Shown here: one piece after another, positions 1 to 7,949 of the stretch
Numbering within the stretch: the stretch's first letter is position 1
Layout of the letters: every line of letters begins with the position of its first letter
Assembly (NCBI GenBank): GCA_910577815.1
Contig: CAJTNO010000001.1
Location: forward strand, 294,655-358,654
DNA: 64,000 nucleotides
Source of the DNA: an uncultured Christensenella sp.
GTDB lineage: Bacteria > Bacillota > Clostridia > Christensenellales > CAG-917
Direction: 5' to 3'
Program-made: the position numbers and the translations under genes
The notes under the pieces: generated by a model
Database searches by the model: none
What the model was told of the DNA's origin: nothing
The model's input: the letters and a program-made list of their open reading frames with translations, nothing else

Positions 1-350
1 TTATGAAGTCCCGTCAGACTATAATTATAAGCAATCTCGGCGGCTTCGACCTTCCCGAGCAGATGGGCGTGGACGAGCTGCTTGTAAATCTCAACGTGTC
101 TGCCAATAACGTCCAAAACCTCGGCATAGTCTCCTATCGCGGAAGGTGTAAGCTGACCTTTACAAGCGCTATCGCCGAGCTCGATATGCCGCGCGCTACG
201 TTTGAAATTCTCTCCGAGCAGGGCGTGAACGTCGCAAAAACGGGTTTTATACGCAATAAGGATACGGATAACGCTCCGATTACGAATATACAAGAGGATA
301 AACAATATGAAAAAGCTAAATTCAGAACAACTGAGAAAACTCTATCTTGA
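1..350 (+). CDS. C-terminal part of a condensation-type acyltransferase (5' end outside window)
   Basis: The frame is open from the window edge, so only about the last 115 residues are present. The pattern (SNLGGFDLPEQM, a VNLNVSANN..NLGIVSY segment, then an FTSAI.E.D....FEILSEQGVNV stretch) is that of the C-terminal half of alcohol-acetyltransferase or condensation-domain-like proteins common in Clostridia. The HHxxxD catalytic motif would lie upstream and cannot be checked. The last 44 bases overlap the start of alaS in another frame, so the two are probably co-transcribed. The substrate is unknown. Confidence 0.55.
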   Translation, partial: MKSRQTIIISNLGGFDLPEQMGVDELLVNLNVSANNVQNLGIVSYRGRCKLTFTSAIAELDMPRATFEILSEQGVNVAKTGFIRNKDTDNAPITNIQEDKQYEKAKFRTTEKTLS

Positions 351-2094
351 CTTTTACAATTCCAAGGCGCACGCCGTTATAGAATCGGCGTCGCTTATTC
401 CCGAGAACGACCCGACCGTGCTCTTTACTACTGCCGGTATGCATCCGCTCGTTCCCTATCTCCTGGGTGAAAAGCATCCCGCGGGCAAGCGTCTTACCGA
501 CGTTCAGGTCTGCGTGCGTACGGGAGATATCGAATCGGTAGGCGACGCAAGCCACTGCACCTTCTTCGAGATGCTCGGCAGCTGGTCGCTGGGCGATTAT
601 TTCAAGCGCGACGCCATAGCCTGGTCGTACGAGCTTCTGCTCGAGAAACTCGAGTTCGATAAGGACAGATTCGCCGTTACCGTTTTTGCGGGCGACGAGA
701 ACTGCCCCCGCGACGACGAAAGCGCTAAGCGTTGGGAGGAGCTTGGAATATCCAAGGACAACATTTTCTACCTCGATAAAAAGCACAACTGGTGGGGTCC
801 TGCGGGTATGACCGGTCCCTGCGGTCCCGATACCGAGATGTTTATAGATACGGGCAAGCCCAAATGCTCGGAGAATTGCTCGCCCGCCTGCGACTGCGGC
901 AAGTATATGGAGATTGGCAACGACGTATTTATGCAATACTTTAAAAACGCGGACGGAAGCTTCGAGCCGCTCAAGAACAAGAACGTCGACCAAGGTATGG
1001 GTCTCGAAAGAATGCTGTGCATCCTCAACGGTTATAAATCTGTGTTCGAAACGGACCTTTTCAGCTTTGCAATAGAAAAGCTCGAGCAGCTTAGCGGAAA
1101 GCGCTACGGCGAGGATGACGACGTTACAAAGGCTATGCGCATTATTGCGGACCATACGAGAACGTCAACCTTCCTGCTCGGCGACAGAAACGGAGTTTCT
1201 CCGTCCAACGTGGACCAAGGCTACGTTTTGCGCCGCCTCATCCGCCGCGCTATGAGATATTGCCGCGCCATCGGCGTGGACGACGGCGCGCTTGCGGAGC
1301 TTGCAAGGCTGTACGTCGATAAGTATAAAAACGCATATCCCTATATCAAGGAGAACGAGGAGAGAATCGTGCTCGAGCTTAATTCCGAAAGGGATAAGTT
1401 TGCAAAGACTATAGAACAGGGGCTTAAGGAGTTTGACAAGGTGCTTTCGCACCTGCCGCAGGGAATGACCGTATTCCCCGGCAAGACGGCGTTCAGACTT
1501 TACGATACGTTCGGCTTCCCCATCGAGATGACGGAGGAGCTTGCAAAGGAAAAGGGCTTCGTACTCGATACCGAGGGCTATAAGAAGGCGTTTGCCGACC
1601 ATCAGGCTTTGAGTAAGGCGGGCGCGGAGCAGAAGTTTAAGGGAGGACTCGCCGATAACGGCGTTCAGACCGCAAGACTGCACAGCGCGACTCATCTGCT
1701 CAACGCCGCGCTTAAGACTGTGCTTAACGATAATTCCATTCAGCAAAAGGGAAGCAATATCACGGCGGAAAGATTGCGCTTCGATTTCAATTTTCCGCGT
1801 CCGCTTACCAAGGAGGAGCTTGAAAGAGTGGAACAGCTTGTAAACGGCGAAATTGCAAAGGACGTTCCCGTTAAGCTGGAGGAGATGACCGTTGAGCAGG
1901 CTAAGGCGGCGGGAGCGATTGGCGTTTTCTCAAGCAAGTACGGCGAGGTCGTAAAGGTTTACACCATAGGCTTTTCAAAGGAGATTTGCGGAGGTCCGCA
2001 CGCGGCAACCACGGGAGAACTCGGCAAATTCCGCATAGTTAAGGAGCAGAGCTCGTCCGCGGGCGTAAGACGTATAAAAGCCGTTTTGGAATAA
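307..2094 (+). CDS. alaS: Alanyl-tRNA synthetase, short form
   Basis: It charges tRNA-Ala and hydrolyses mischarged tRNA. The class II catalytic core is at the N-terminus (LFTTAGMHPLVPYLLG, then ASHCTFFEMLGSWSLGDYFK; motif 3 near GMGLERM). The tRNA-SAD editing domain is C-terminal, with zinc ligands HSATH and C-GGPH. The protein has 595 residues, whereas most bacterial AlaRS have about 870, and it stops right after the editing domain (SSSAGVRRIKAVLE). The oligomerising C-Ala/DHHA1 region is therefore absent. A GAGGATAA ribosome site precedes the ATG, which lies inside the preceding gene. Short AlaRS of this size are known in other lineages, so this need not be damage. Confidence 0.93.
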   Translation: MKKLNSEQLRKLYLDFYNSKAHAVIESASLIPENDPTVLFTTAGMHPLVPYLLGEKHPAGKRLTDVQVCVRTGDIESVGDASHCTFFEMLGSWSLGDYFKRDAIAWSYELLLEKLEFDKDRFAVTVFAGDENCPRDDESAKRWEELGISKDNIFYLDKKHNWWGPAGMTGPCGPDTEMFIDTGKPKCSENCSPACDCGKYMEIGNDVFMQYFKNADGSFEPLKNKNVDQGMGLERMLCILNGYKSVFETDLFSFAIEKLEQLSGKRYGEDDDVTKAMRIIADHTRTSTFLLGDRNGVSPSNVDQGYVLRRLIRRAMRYCRAIGVDDGALAELARLYVDKYKNAYPYIKENEERIVLELNSERDKFAKTIEQGLKEFDKVLSHLPQGMTVFPGKTAFRLYDTFGFPIEMTEELAKEKGFVLDTEGYKKAFADHQALSKAGAEQKFKGGLADNGVQTARLHSATHLLNAALKTVLNDNSIQQKGSNITAERLRFDFNFPRPLTKEELERVEQLVNGEIAKDVPVKLEEMTVEQAKAAGAIGVFSSKYGEVVKVYTIGFSKEICGGPHAATTGELGKFRIVKEQSSSAGVRRIKAVLE

Positions 2095-2184
2095 TATCCG
2101 ATAAAATCGCTTGCGTATAGCCTGACGGAAGTAAGCACTATATGCGAAGCGGTCGGCTGCGCGGCAAGAAGCGCGCCTAAAATG

Positions 2185-2213
2185 TTGACTATTGGATATA
2201 ATTAGTTTATATT
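2185..2213 (+). promoter_or_regulatory. Sigma-A promoter for amaP-greA-lysS
   Basis: TTGACT (2185-2190) and TATATT (2208-2213) are separated by exactly 17 bases, about 65 bases before the amaP start. The rest of the 183-bp gap after alaS holds an imperfect inverted repeat (2109-2150) without a T-tract. Confidence 0.65.
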
Positions 2214-2277
2214 ATATAAACAAAACTGCAATCGCGCGTATACTATAGTTGTAGCTTACGCGACAAGGAGGTTTGAT

Positions 2278-3039
2278 ATGAAAAAGAATCTTGAAAAGAT
2301 ATTTGCGTCCGCCAGTATTATCGTTGCGGTCATTATGATTATGATTTTGATTGTGACGGCGTTTGGCGGCATCAACGTGAAGGAGTTTGAAAGCGAGCTC
2401 GTCCGCGGTCTGCTAATCACGCTTGCGATACTCTACTTTGTGCTTGCAAGCGTTGCGCTTGTGCTTATGTTTGTAAACAGCGACGTCATAAAGGACGTTG
2501 TTATCCGCACCGAAACCGGCGGCTCGGTCAGGGTGTCATCTAAGGTCATCAACAAGTTTGTTAAGAAGGCTTGCGCCGAGATTGAGGGCTTGAAATGCAA
2601 AAAGGTCGTTCTTGTGCAGGACGATTACGGCGTGCGCCTTAAGGTCAACGTCAAGATTGTAGACAAGGACGTCGTAGAGGTGGAAACCTATCTGCGTACC
2701 TTGCTCGAGGATATGTTCTTCGGCGAGTTCGGCTTTAAGTTCGAGTCCATTGAAATTAAGGTTATGGTGCTTACGCCTACCTATAAGTCCGACAAGGCGG
2801 CGATAGAGGCGATTGTTGCCGAGAAGGTTGCCGAGATACGCGCCGAGCAGCCCGAGGAGCTTAAGCCCGAAGCCGTGGCGGCAGAGAAGCCCGCAGAGAA
2901 TACGGCTGTCGCAGAGGCGGCGGAGCCGCAGACGGTTGCTGCGGAGAGCGTTGCGGAGCAGTCGGCGGTCGCGCCCGAGAGTAACGACGCGTCCGAGGAA
3001 ATAGTCGCAGACGCAGCCGCGCAGGATATAACCGAATAA
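2278..3039 (+). CDS. amaP: Alkaline shock response membrane anchor protein AmaP-like
   Basis: In Firmicutes AmaP anchors Asp23-type envelope-stress proteins to the membrane. Two hydrophobic helices (about residues 9-33 and 44-66) are followed by a soluble Asp23/AmaP-like domain with a VRVSSKVINKFVKKAC segment and conserved beta strands. The last roughly 55 residues are an Ala/Glu/Pro-rich, probably disordered tail. The AAGGAGG ribosome site is ideal. The gene leads a likely operon with greA and lysS. No asp23 gene is adjacent. Confidence 0.75.
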   Translation: MKKNLEKIFASASIIVAVIMIMILIVTAFGGINVKEFESELVRGLLITLAILYFVLASVALVLMFVNSDVIKDVVIRTETGGSVRVSSKVINKFVKKACAEIEGLKCKKVVLVQDDYGVRLKVNVKIVDKDVVEVETYLRTLLEDMFFGEFGFKFESIEIKVMVLTPTYKSDKAAIEAIVAEKVAEIRAEQPEELKPEAVAAEKPAENTAVAEAAEPQTVAAESVAEQSAVAPESNDASEEIVADAAAQDITE

Positions 3040-3059
3040 AAAAGAGAAAAGCCGTGCTG

Positions 3060-3077
3060 ACCGCCCTCAGGGGCGGT
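3060..3077 (+). other. Short hairpin between amaP and greA
   Basis: CCGCCC (3061-3066) pairs with GGGCGG (3071-3076) around a TCAG loop. No T-run follows, so it is more likely an mRNA processing or stability element than a terminator. Confidence 0.35.
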
Positions 3078-3098
3078 TGCACTTGTTAAGGAGTATAT

Positions 3099-3578
3099 AT
3101 GAAAGAAGTAATTTTAACCCAAGAAGGTCTTGAAGAACTTAAAAAGCGTCTGGATTATCTTATCGTTTATCTGCGCGACGACGTTGCAAAGAAGCTTCAG
3201 CACGCAAGAGAGCTGGGCGACCTCAGCGAGAATGCCGAGTATGACGCCGCCAAGCAGGAGGAGGGGCAGGTAGCGCAGGAGATTAAGGACCTAGAAGAAC
3301 GCATTAAAAACGCCAAGATTATTGAGAAGGCGGCGACGGGCAAGGTGTCCGTGGGACATACCATAAAGGTAGAGTATCTCGGCGAGGTGGACGAGGACGA
3401 GGAAAGCATCCTCACCGTTCAGCTTGTGGGCGAGACCGAGGCGGATTTTGCAAAGGGCAAGATTAGCAACGAATCTCCTCTCGGCAAGGCGCTTATAGGC
3501 AAAAAGGCGGGAGAAAAGGTTAAGTTTGCCAATATCCACGGCGGAATCGAGGAATACAAGGTTATTTCTATAAAATAA
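3099..3578 (+). CDS. greA: Transcription elongation factor GreA
   Basis: It rescues backtracked RNA polymerase by stimulating transcript cleavage. The 159-residue length is standard. The N-terminal coiled coil carries the family signature ARELGDLSENAEYDAAKQEE, whose acidic tip residues (D41/E44 type) reach the polymerase active site. The C-terminal FKBP-like domain ends in the usual SPLGKALIGKKAGEKV segment. An AAGGAG site lies 7 bases before the ATG. Placement directly before lysS is common in Clostridia. Confidence 0.96.
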   Translation: MKEVILTQEGLEELKKRLDYLIVYLRDDVAKKLQHARELGDLSENAEYDAAKQEEGQVAQEIKDLEERIKNAKIIEKAATGKVSVGHTIKVEYLGEVDEDEESILTVQLVGETEADFAKGKISNESPLGKALIGKKAGEKVKFANIHGGIEEYKVISIK

Positions 3579-3618
3579 TTACATTACATAACGCTCTTTG
3601 GGCGCAGGATTTGAAGTT

Positions 3619-5118
3619 ATGAGCGAACAGCAAATGAATACACCCGAGCTCCGTCCCGAGGCGGACGCCAACGAGGTGCGCAAGGTCAGAATAGAAAAGC
3701 TAAGGGAGCTTAGCGAAAACGGAAAAAATCCTTTTGAGATTACGTCCTTTGACAGGACTGCTACCGCCGCGGAGGTCAACGGCGATTACGACCGTCTCGA
3801 GGGTCAGTCCGTCCGCGTTGCGGGCAGACTCGTATCCAAGAGAATTATGGGCAAGGCGAGCTTTGGTCATATCCTCGACAGCGACGGCAAATTGCAGGGC
3901 TATTTCAGCCGCGACGATATGGGCACAGAGGAATATCAGGCGTTTAAGAAATGGGACGTCGGCGATATTATCGGCATAGAGGGCGAGGTGTTTAAGACCA
4001 AGACCGGCGAGATTTCCGTACACGTAAAGAGGGCGGAGCTACTTGCCAAATCACTGCTTCCGCTCCCCGAAAAATACCACGGTCTTAAGGATACGGAGCT
4101 GAGATACCGTCAGCGCTACGTCGACCTTATTGCAAATCCCGAGGTCAAGGACGTGTTTTTAAAGCGCAGCAGGATAATTTCCACCATTCGCGAGGTTCTT
4201 GACAAAAAGGGCTTTGTAGAGGTTGAAACTCCTATACTCAATACCCTTGCCGGCGGCGCAAACGCGCGTCCGTTTATTACCCACCACAATACGCTGGATA
4301 TCGATATGTATATGCGTATCGCTACCGAGCTGCACCTAAAGCGCTGTATAGTCGGCGGCTTCGATAAGGTTTACGAGATAGGCAGACAGTTCCGCAACGA
4401 GGGAATGGACCCTAAGCATAATCCCGAATTTACCACTATCGAGCTTTATCAGGCGTACTCCGATTACAAGGATATGATGGATATTACCGAGGAGCTGTAC
4501 AGCACCGCCTGTATGCGCGTGCGCGGCACTCTGGATATAGAGTATCAGGGACAGCCGCTTTGCTTTAAAACTCCGTGGGCGAGGCTTTCTATGGTGGAGG
4601 CTGTAAAAAAATATACGGGACTGGATTTCGATACGCAGTCGCTTGACGAGCTTATCGCACAGGCTAACGCCAAGGGTCTCGAGCTTGCAAAGAATACGTC
4701 CTGGGGCACTGCGCTCTACGAGGTGTTTGACCGATTTGTAGAGGAAAAGTTGGTCGGACCTATCTTTATATACGATTATCCCGTTGAAGTGAGTCCGCTT
4801 GCAAAACGCAAGCCCTCCGACCCGCGCCTTACCGAAAGATTTGAGTTTTTCGTTTGCGCAAGCGAGGGCGGAAATGCGTTCAGCGAGCTTAACGACCCAA
4901 TCGACCAGCGTTCGCGCTTCGAGCAGCAGATGCTTGCCAAGGCAAACGGCGACGAGGAGGCTCAGCCCTATGACGAGGATTTCTGCAACGCTCTCGAGTA
5001 CGGAATGCCTCCGACAGGCGGCGTGGGCATAGGAATAGACAGAATGGTTATGGTGCTTACGGATTCGGCTTCTATACGTGATGTGTTACTTTTTCCCACA
5101 ATGCGCCCAATAAAATAA
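3619..5118 (+). CDS. lysS: Lysyl-tRNA synthetase, class II
   Basis: It charges tRNA-Lys. An N-terminal OB-fold anticodon-binding domain (about residues 50-150) precedes the class II core, with motif 2 at FRNEGMDPKHNPEFTTIE and motif 3 at GVGIGIDRMVMVLTDS. The C-terminus DVLLFPTMRP is canonical. I choose the ATG at 3619 (499 residues), because AGGA lies 9 bases upstream; an in-frame TTG at 3598 would give 506 but has no site. It is the last gene of the amaP-greA-lysS run. A repeat module begins immediately after the stop. Confidence 0.95.
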   Translation: MSEQQMNTPELRPEADANEVRKVRIEKLRELSENGKNPFEITSFDRTATAAEVNGDYDRLEGQSVRVAGRLVSKRIMGKASFGHILDSDGKLQGYFSRDDMGTEEYQAFKKWDVGDIIGIEGEVFKTKTGEISVHVKRAELLAKSLLPLPEKYHGLKDTELRYRQRYVDLIANPEVKDVFLKRSRIISTIREVLDKKGFVEVETPILNTLAGGANARPFITHHNTLDIDMYMRIATELHLKRCIVGGFDKVYEIGRQFRNEGMDPKHNPEFTTIELYQAYSDYKDMMDITEELYSTACMRVRGTLDIEYQGQPLCFKTPWARLSMVEAVKKYTGLDFDTQSLDELIAQANAKGLELAKNTSWGTALYEVFDRFVEEKLVGPIFIYDYPVEVSPLAKRKPSDPRLTERFEFFVCASEGGNAFSELNDPIDQRSRFEQQMLAKANGDEEAQPYDEDFCNALEYGMPPTGGVGIGIDRMVMVLTDSASIRDVLLFPTMRPIK

Positions 5119-5662
5119 TTGCGCCGACTGTCACACCTTGTGTGCCTGTCACAAATAATTTTGTGTGCCTATCACGCGTTATCTGAGTGAAGGCACACTG
5201 TGGTACGCACACTTGCGAGAATGCGAAATTTATAGTCATTTAAAGTAAACTCGCAAGATGTGCTGTGAGCGCAATCGTTTAAGGTGCAAAAGAGGCAAGT
5301 GAATTGCCACTTTTGCGGAATGAAATTATTTGTAGGTGTACATCGCTCGTTACGAAGTTTAGAACACGACGCGCAGGGCGCGGAGCTATTGAGCGCCGAA
5401 GTGCGATGATAGTACAAGTGAGCGCGGACTTCGTCCGTTTAAACACCAAGCAAAAGGTTATGCGGAGTGTAGCAGGAGTTTATAACGTCGGAGAAAGTGA
5501 ACAGCAAATAATCTTTTGCGCGGTAGTACAGATAAAATCGAACTATCATAATAACAATGATTACATCGTAAGCGTTGTTATGTGATATGTGCCGATTTTA
5601 GCTGTTGAGTGGTGGGAGCGGCGAGACCGGAAAGAGGGGGCTATTCTATTTATGTACACGAC
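5119..5662. repeat. Mosaic intergenic repeat, most complete copy (modules A-E)
   Basis: I see no gene in this roughly 570-bp gap. It is built from modules that recur elsewhere in the window. A (5119-5220) has iterated GTGCCTGTCAC-like units and recurs at 54580 and 63084. B (5283-5341) contains a hairpin (GCAAAAG/CTTTTGC around GGCAA/TTGCC) and recurs at 54774. C (5363-5430) recurs at 50970. D (5444-5499) recurs at the right window edge from 63945. E (5605-5662, GAGACCGGAAAGAGGGGGCT core) recurs at 51143. Module A resembles GTGCCTGTCAC-type REP units that in other bacteria accompany RAYT transposases; that link is inferred. Confidence 0.75.
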
Positions 5663-5694
5663 ATACAGCATTAAAAAGTGACTTGAGCGTACTT

Positions 5695-5979
5695 TTATTG
5701 TAATTTGCACAGCCCAAGTTCTAACGCCAGTTTAAAGCCAGATTTGAAACCATAATAATATATGTTATCTTCAACCTCACTGTAATACTCTCCGATAGCT
5801 TCGTCTAATTTATTATAGAGGTCTATTATTTGAGGTTGATTTTCAATAGCTTCAAACAATTTATGCTCCAAATCAACAATCACATTAAGTGCATCTGTAA
5901 TCTTTTGTGTATTTTTTATTATTTTATAGTCGTCTCTTTGAGCATAAAGCAGCATTGTTATTATATTTAGTTCATTCAT
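5695..5979 (-). CDS. Small helical protein, DUF6809-like
   Basis: This 94-residue, mostly helical, acidic protein has a C-terminal GFKSGFKLALELG segment. It resembles small DUF6809-type proteins seen near phage and mobile genes in Firmicutes; the match is from memory of the pattern and is tentative. It is AT-rich compared with lysS. GAGG lies 8 bases before the ATG. It is transcribed divergently from an XRE repressor through a shared operator (6011-6066), so it is probably that repressor's target. Confidence 0.5.
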   Translation of the reverse strand: MNELNIITMLLYAQRDDYKIIKNTQKITDALNVIVDLEHKLFEAIENQPQIIDLYNKLDEAIGEYYSEVEDNIYYYGFKSGFKLALELGLCKLQ

Positions 5980-6010
5980 TACAGTAACCTCAAAAAATGA
6001 TTGTATCTAC

Positions 6011-6066
6011 ATTCTAATACCCATTTTGGGTATTGTCAACCCAAAATGGGTATTTGCGCGTATAAT
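6011..6066. promoter_or_regulatory. Divergent promoter with paired operator
   Basis: Two 15-base arms (6017-6031 ATACCCATTTTGGGT and 6039-6053, its exact reverse complement) are separated by 7 bases, and each arm is itself a palindrome. Leftward, TTGACA (6034-6039) and TAGAAT (6011-6016) have 17-base spacing and the left arm fills the spacer. Rightward, TATAAT lies at 6061-6066 with the right arm just upstream and no good -35. A repressor bound here would shut the leftward promoter and probably autoregulate the rightward one. Confidence 0.8.
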
Positions 6067-6072
6067 TTTACT

Positions 6073-6291
6073 ATGACTGATTTTAATTTTGGAAAAAACC
6101 TTAAAGAAATAAGAAAAGCAAACCATTTAACTCAAGCACAAGTGGCGGAGTTGCTTCATTGTAGCATAAATAAATATGCGAGCTGGGAACAAGGTCGTAC
6201 TGAACCTGATATAGAAAGCTTGTGGGAATTATGCAAAATTTTTAATGTGAACTATAACGATTTGCTTATTCCTATAAATTCCCAATATTAA
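6073..6291 (+). CDS. XRE-family repressor, probably leaderless
   Basis: This 72-residue helix-turn-helix protein (LKEIRKANHLTQAQVAELLH, then NKYASWEQGRTEPD) is of Cro/C1 type and nearly all DNA-binding domain. The start is set at 6073, because the upstream in-frame ATG at 6001 lies before the operator. No Shine-Dalgarno precedes the ATG, and the TATAAT box ends only 6 bases upstream. Transcription would begin at or next to the A of the ATG, as in lambda cI. It most likely binds the 6017-6053 operator. Confidence 0.8.
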   Translation: MTDFNFGKNLKEIRKANHLTQAQVAELLHCSINKYASWEQGRTEPDIESLWELCKIFNVNYNDLLIPINSQY

Positions 6292-6347
6292 AATTTATTT
6301 AGTTTTCATAACGCCTTCATATAACACTCTTGTGGTAAATAATTTTT

Positions 6348-6563
6348 ATGAGAAAAATACTTTTTGCAGAAAGATTAAAAGAATTACGTAAAGAAGAAAA
6401 TTTAACGCAGTTGGAACTTGCAAAATCCACAGGGTTAAGTCAAAGCGCAATAACTGCTTGGGAAGTTGGCACAAACTCTCCGACAGCAACGGCAATCGTA
6501 CTTCTTGCGGAATATTTTGACGTTACAACAGATTACATACTTGGCGTAAGTAATATCAGATGA
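6348..6563 (+). CDS. XRE-family transcriptional regulator
   Basis: The 71-residue Cro/C1-type helix-turn-helix protein reads RLKELRKEENLTQLELAKST, then SQSAITAWEVGTNSPTA and AEYFDVTTDYILG. There is no ligand or oligomerisation domain. No clear Shine-Dalgarno precedes the ATG. The gene is AT-rich and belongs to a run of three small regulators between lysS and ispE. Its target is unknown; it may be a remnant of a phage-type control region. Confidence 0.8.
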   Translation: MRKILFAERLKELRKEENLTQLELAKSTGLSQSAITAWEVGTNSPTATAIVLLAEYFDVTTDYILGVSNIR

Positions 6564-6699
6564 TTTTAATTTGCATTATTAAGTTATTAAATGTTTTAAA
6601 CCATATAAAAAATAAAGCCGATTCAATTTACTTATTTGTATATTTGATGGTATTATAAAACATATCACTTTTAGATATAATTTTTTTAAAGGTGAAAAT

Positions 6700-6927
6700 A
6701 TGGATTTAAAAATAGAAGTAGGTAAAAGATTGGCGTACTGTAGAAAGCAAGCGGGTTATACGCAGAAACAGGCAGGCGAAGCGGTGAATATGACGCAGCC
6801 TAATTATGCAAGATATGAGAGAGGAGTTTATGAATTAAACTACTATCAAATAAAAACCCTTTGCGCTTTATTTGATGTATCCTCTGATTATTTATTTGGT
6901 CTTTCAAAAGACATCGGCAGAAACTAA
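6700..6927 (+). CDS. XRE-family transcriptional regulator next to ispE
   Basis: This 75-residue helix-turn-helix protein reads GKRLAYCRKQAGYTQKQAGE, then TQPNYARYERGVYELN and FDVSSDYLFGLS. AAAGGTG lies 6 bases before the ATG. Its stop is 3 bases before the ispE start, so ispE translation is probably coupled to it. The target is not visible in the sequence. Confidence 0.8.
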   Translation: MDLKIEVGKRLAYCRKQAGYTQKQAGEAVNMTQPNYARYERGVYELNYYQIKTLCALFDVSSDYLFGLSKDIGRN

Positions 6928-6930
6928 ACA

Positions 6931-7752
6931 ATGACCATTAAAAGCGTTTATAAATCCGAAATACCTGCAAAAATAAATCTCAGCCTTGAAATTACGGGAA
7001 GGGCGGACAATTTGCATACGCTCAAAATGCTTGTTTGTCCATATCGGGGTTATAGCGATATTGTGGAATTTTATCCAAATACCGATAAGACCGATATAGA
7101 GATTGAAATTGCAGAGGCTTATATCGGCTTCGATAAGGCGCGATTCTTGAATTTTTTTAATCCTAAAATAAAGGCTATCGGGCAGAAGCTCGGCATAGGC
7201 GGCAGGCTGGTAGTAAAAAAGGGCGTTCAGTTGGGCGCGGGCTTGGGCGGCTCCTCGGCGAGCATTGCGGGCGCGCTGTCCGCAATATGCGACTGTGCGC
7301 GGGAGCTTGGGAAATATACCCCGTTAGATACCTCCTTTCTGCTTGCGCTCGGCAGCGACGTGCCGTGTATGCTATTTTCCAAGCCGTGCATTGTGACGGG
7401 TGTGGGGGAGATTGTTTTGCCTGTGGATTTGCCCTTCGAGACAGACAATTTTAATGTTGAAATTGCCGAGGGCGGCTCGGATACCGCCGCTTGCTACGCT
7501 CTTTACGACAGGCTGAAGGAGACGGGGGCGGATACCTCCGCTTGCACTGACAATGCGGACGGCGCAAATTGTTATGAGCATTTAAATATTTGCGGCGAGG
7601 AGATTGCTTTGTTTAAAAACGATTTGACCTTGCCCGCCTGTAGGCTCAACAAAAACATACAGACGTTGATTATTGCGTTAAAAGAAAAGCATAATTGTGT
7701 GTTTTTAAGCGGCAGCGGCAGCGCGGTGGTGTTCAAAGCCGACAAATTTTAG
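6931..7752 (+). CDS. ispE: 4-diphosphocytidyl-2-C-methyl-D-erythritol kinase
   Basis: This GHMP kinase of the MEP isoprenoid pathway phosphorylates CDP-methylerythritol. Seen: PAKINLSLEITGR at the N-terminus, the ATP-binding loop GAGLGGSSASIAGAL (most IspE have GGSSDAA or GGSSNAA here), catalytic-region GSDVPCMLF, and the C-terminal FLSGSGSAVVF motif. At 273 residues it is slightly short for IspE. No strong ribosome site is present; the ATG follows the XRE stop by 3 bases. Another GHMP kinase is possible but less likely. Confidence 0.75.
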   Translation: MTIKSVYKSEIPAKINLSLEITGRADNLHTLKMLVCPYRGYSDIVEFYPNTDKTDIEIEIAEAYIGFDKARFLNFFNPKIKAIGQKLGIGGRLVVKKGVQLGAGLGGSSASIAGALSAICDCARELGKYTPLDTSFLLALGSDVPCMLFSKPCIVTGVGEIVLPVDLPFETDNFNVEIAEGGSDTAACYALYDRLKETGADTSACTDNADGANCYEHLNICGEEIALFKNDLTLPACRLNKNIQTLIIALKEKHNCVFLSGSGSAVVFKADKF

Positions 7753-7861
7753 ATTTATTTTTTATTATTTTTGCGGTTTTTGACATTTTTTGAAAATTTG
7801 CGATTGCAAATTCTTTATTTTTGTAAAAATGTTATTTTGCTATTGTGCTTATATTTATAAT

Positions 7862-7889
7862 TTGTTACAATAATATTAAAGTATATAGA
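7862..7889 (+). promoter_or_regulatory. Candidate promoter of the glycogen operon
   Basis: TTGTTA (7862-7867) and TATAGA (7884-7889) are 16 bases apart in an AT-rich 197-bp gap, about 60 bases before glgB. This is a weak match; the gap holds no other clear signal. Confidence 0.35.
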
Positions 7890-7949
7890 TATACAATACG
7901 TCTTGAGTGAGCTGTCACGACTTAACAAAAGAGTATTGCGGAGAGAATT

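Noticed and set aside
2109..2150. Terminator of alaS
   Set aside because: The inverted repeat has mismatches and no T-tract follows.
3598..3618. TTG start for lysS
   Set aside because: The ATG at 3619 has a well-placed AGGA; the TTG has none.
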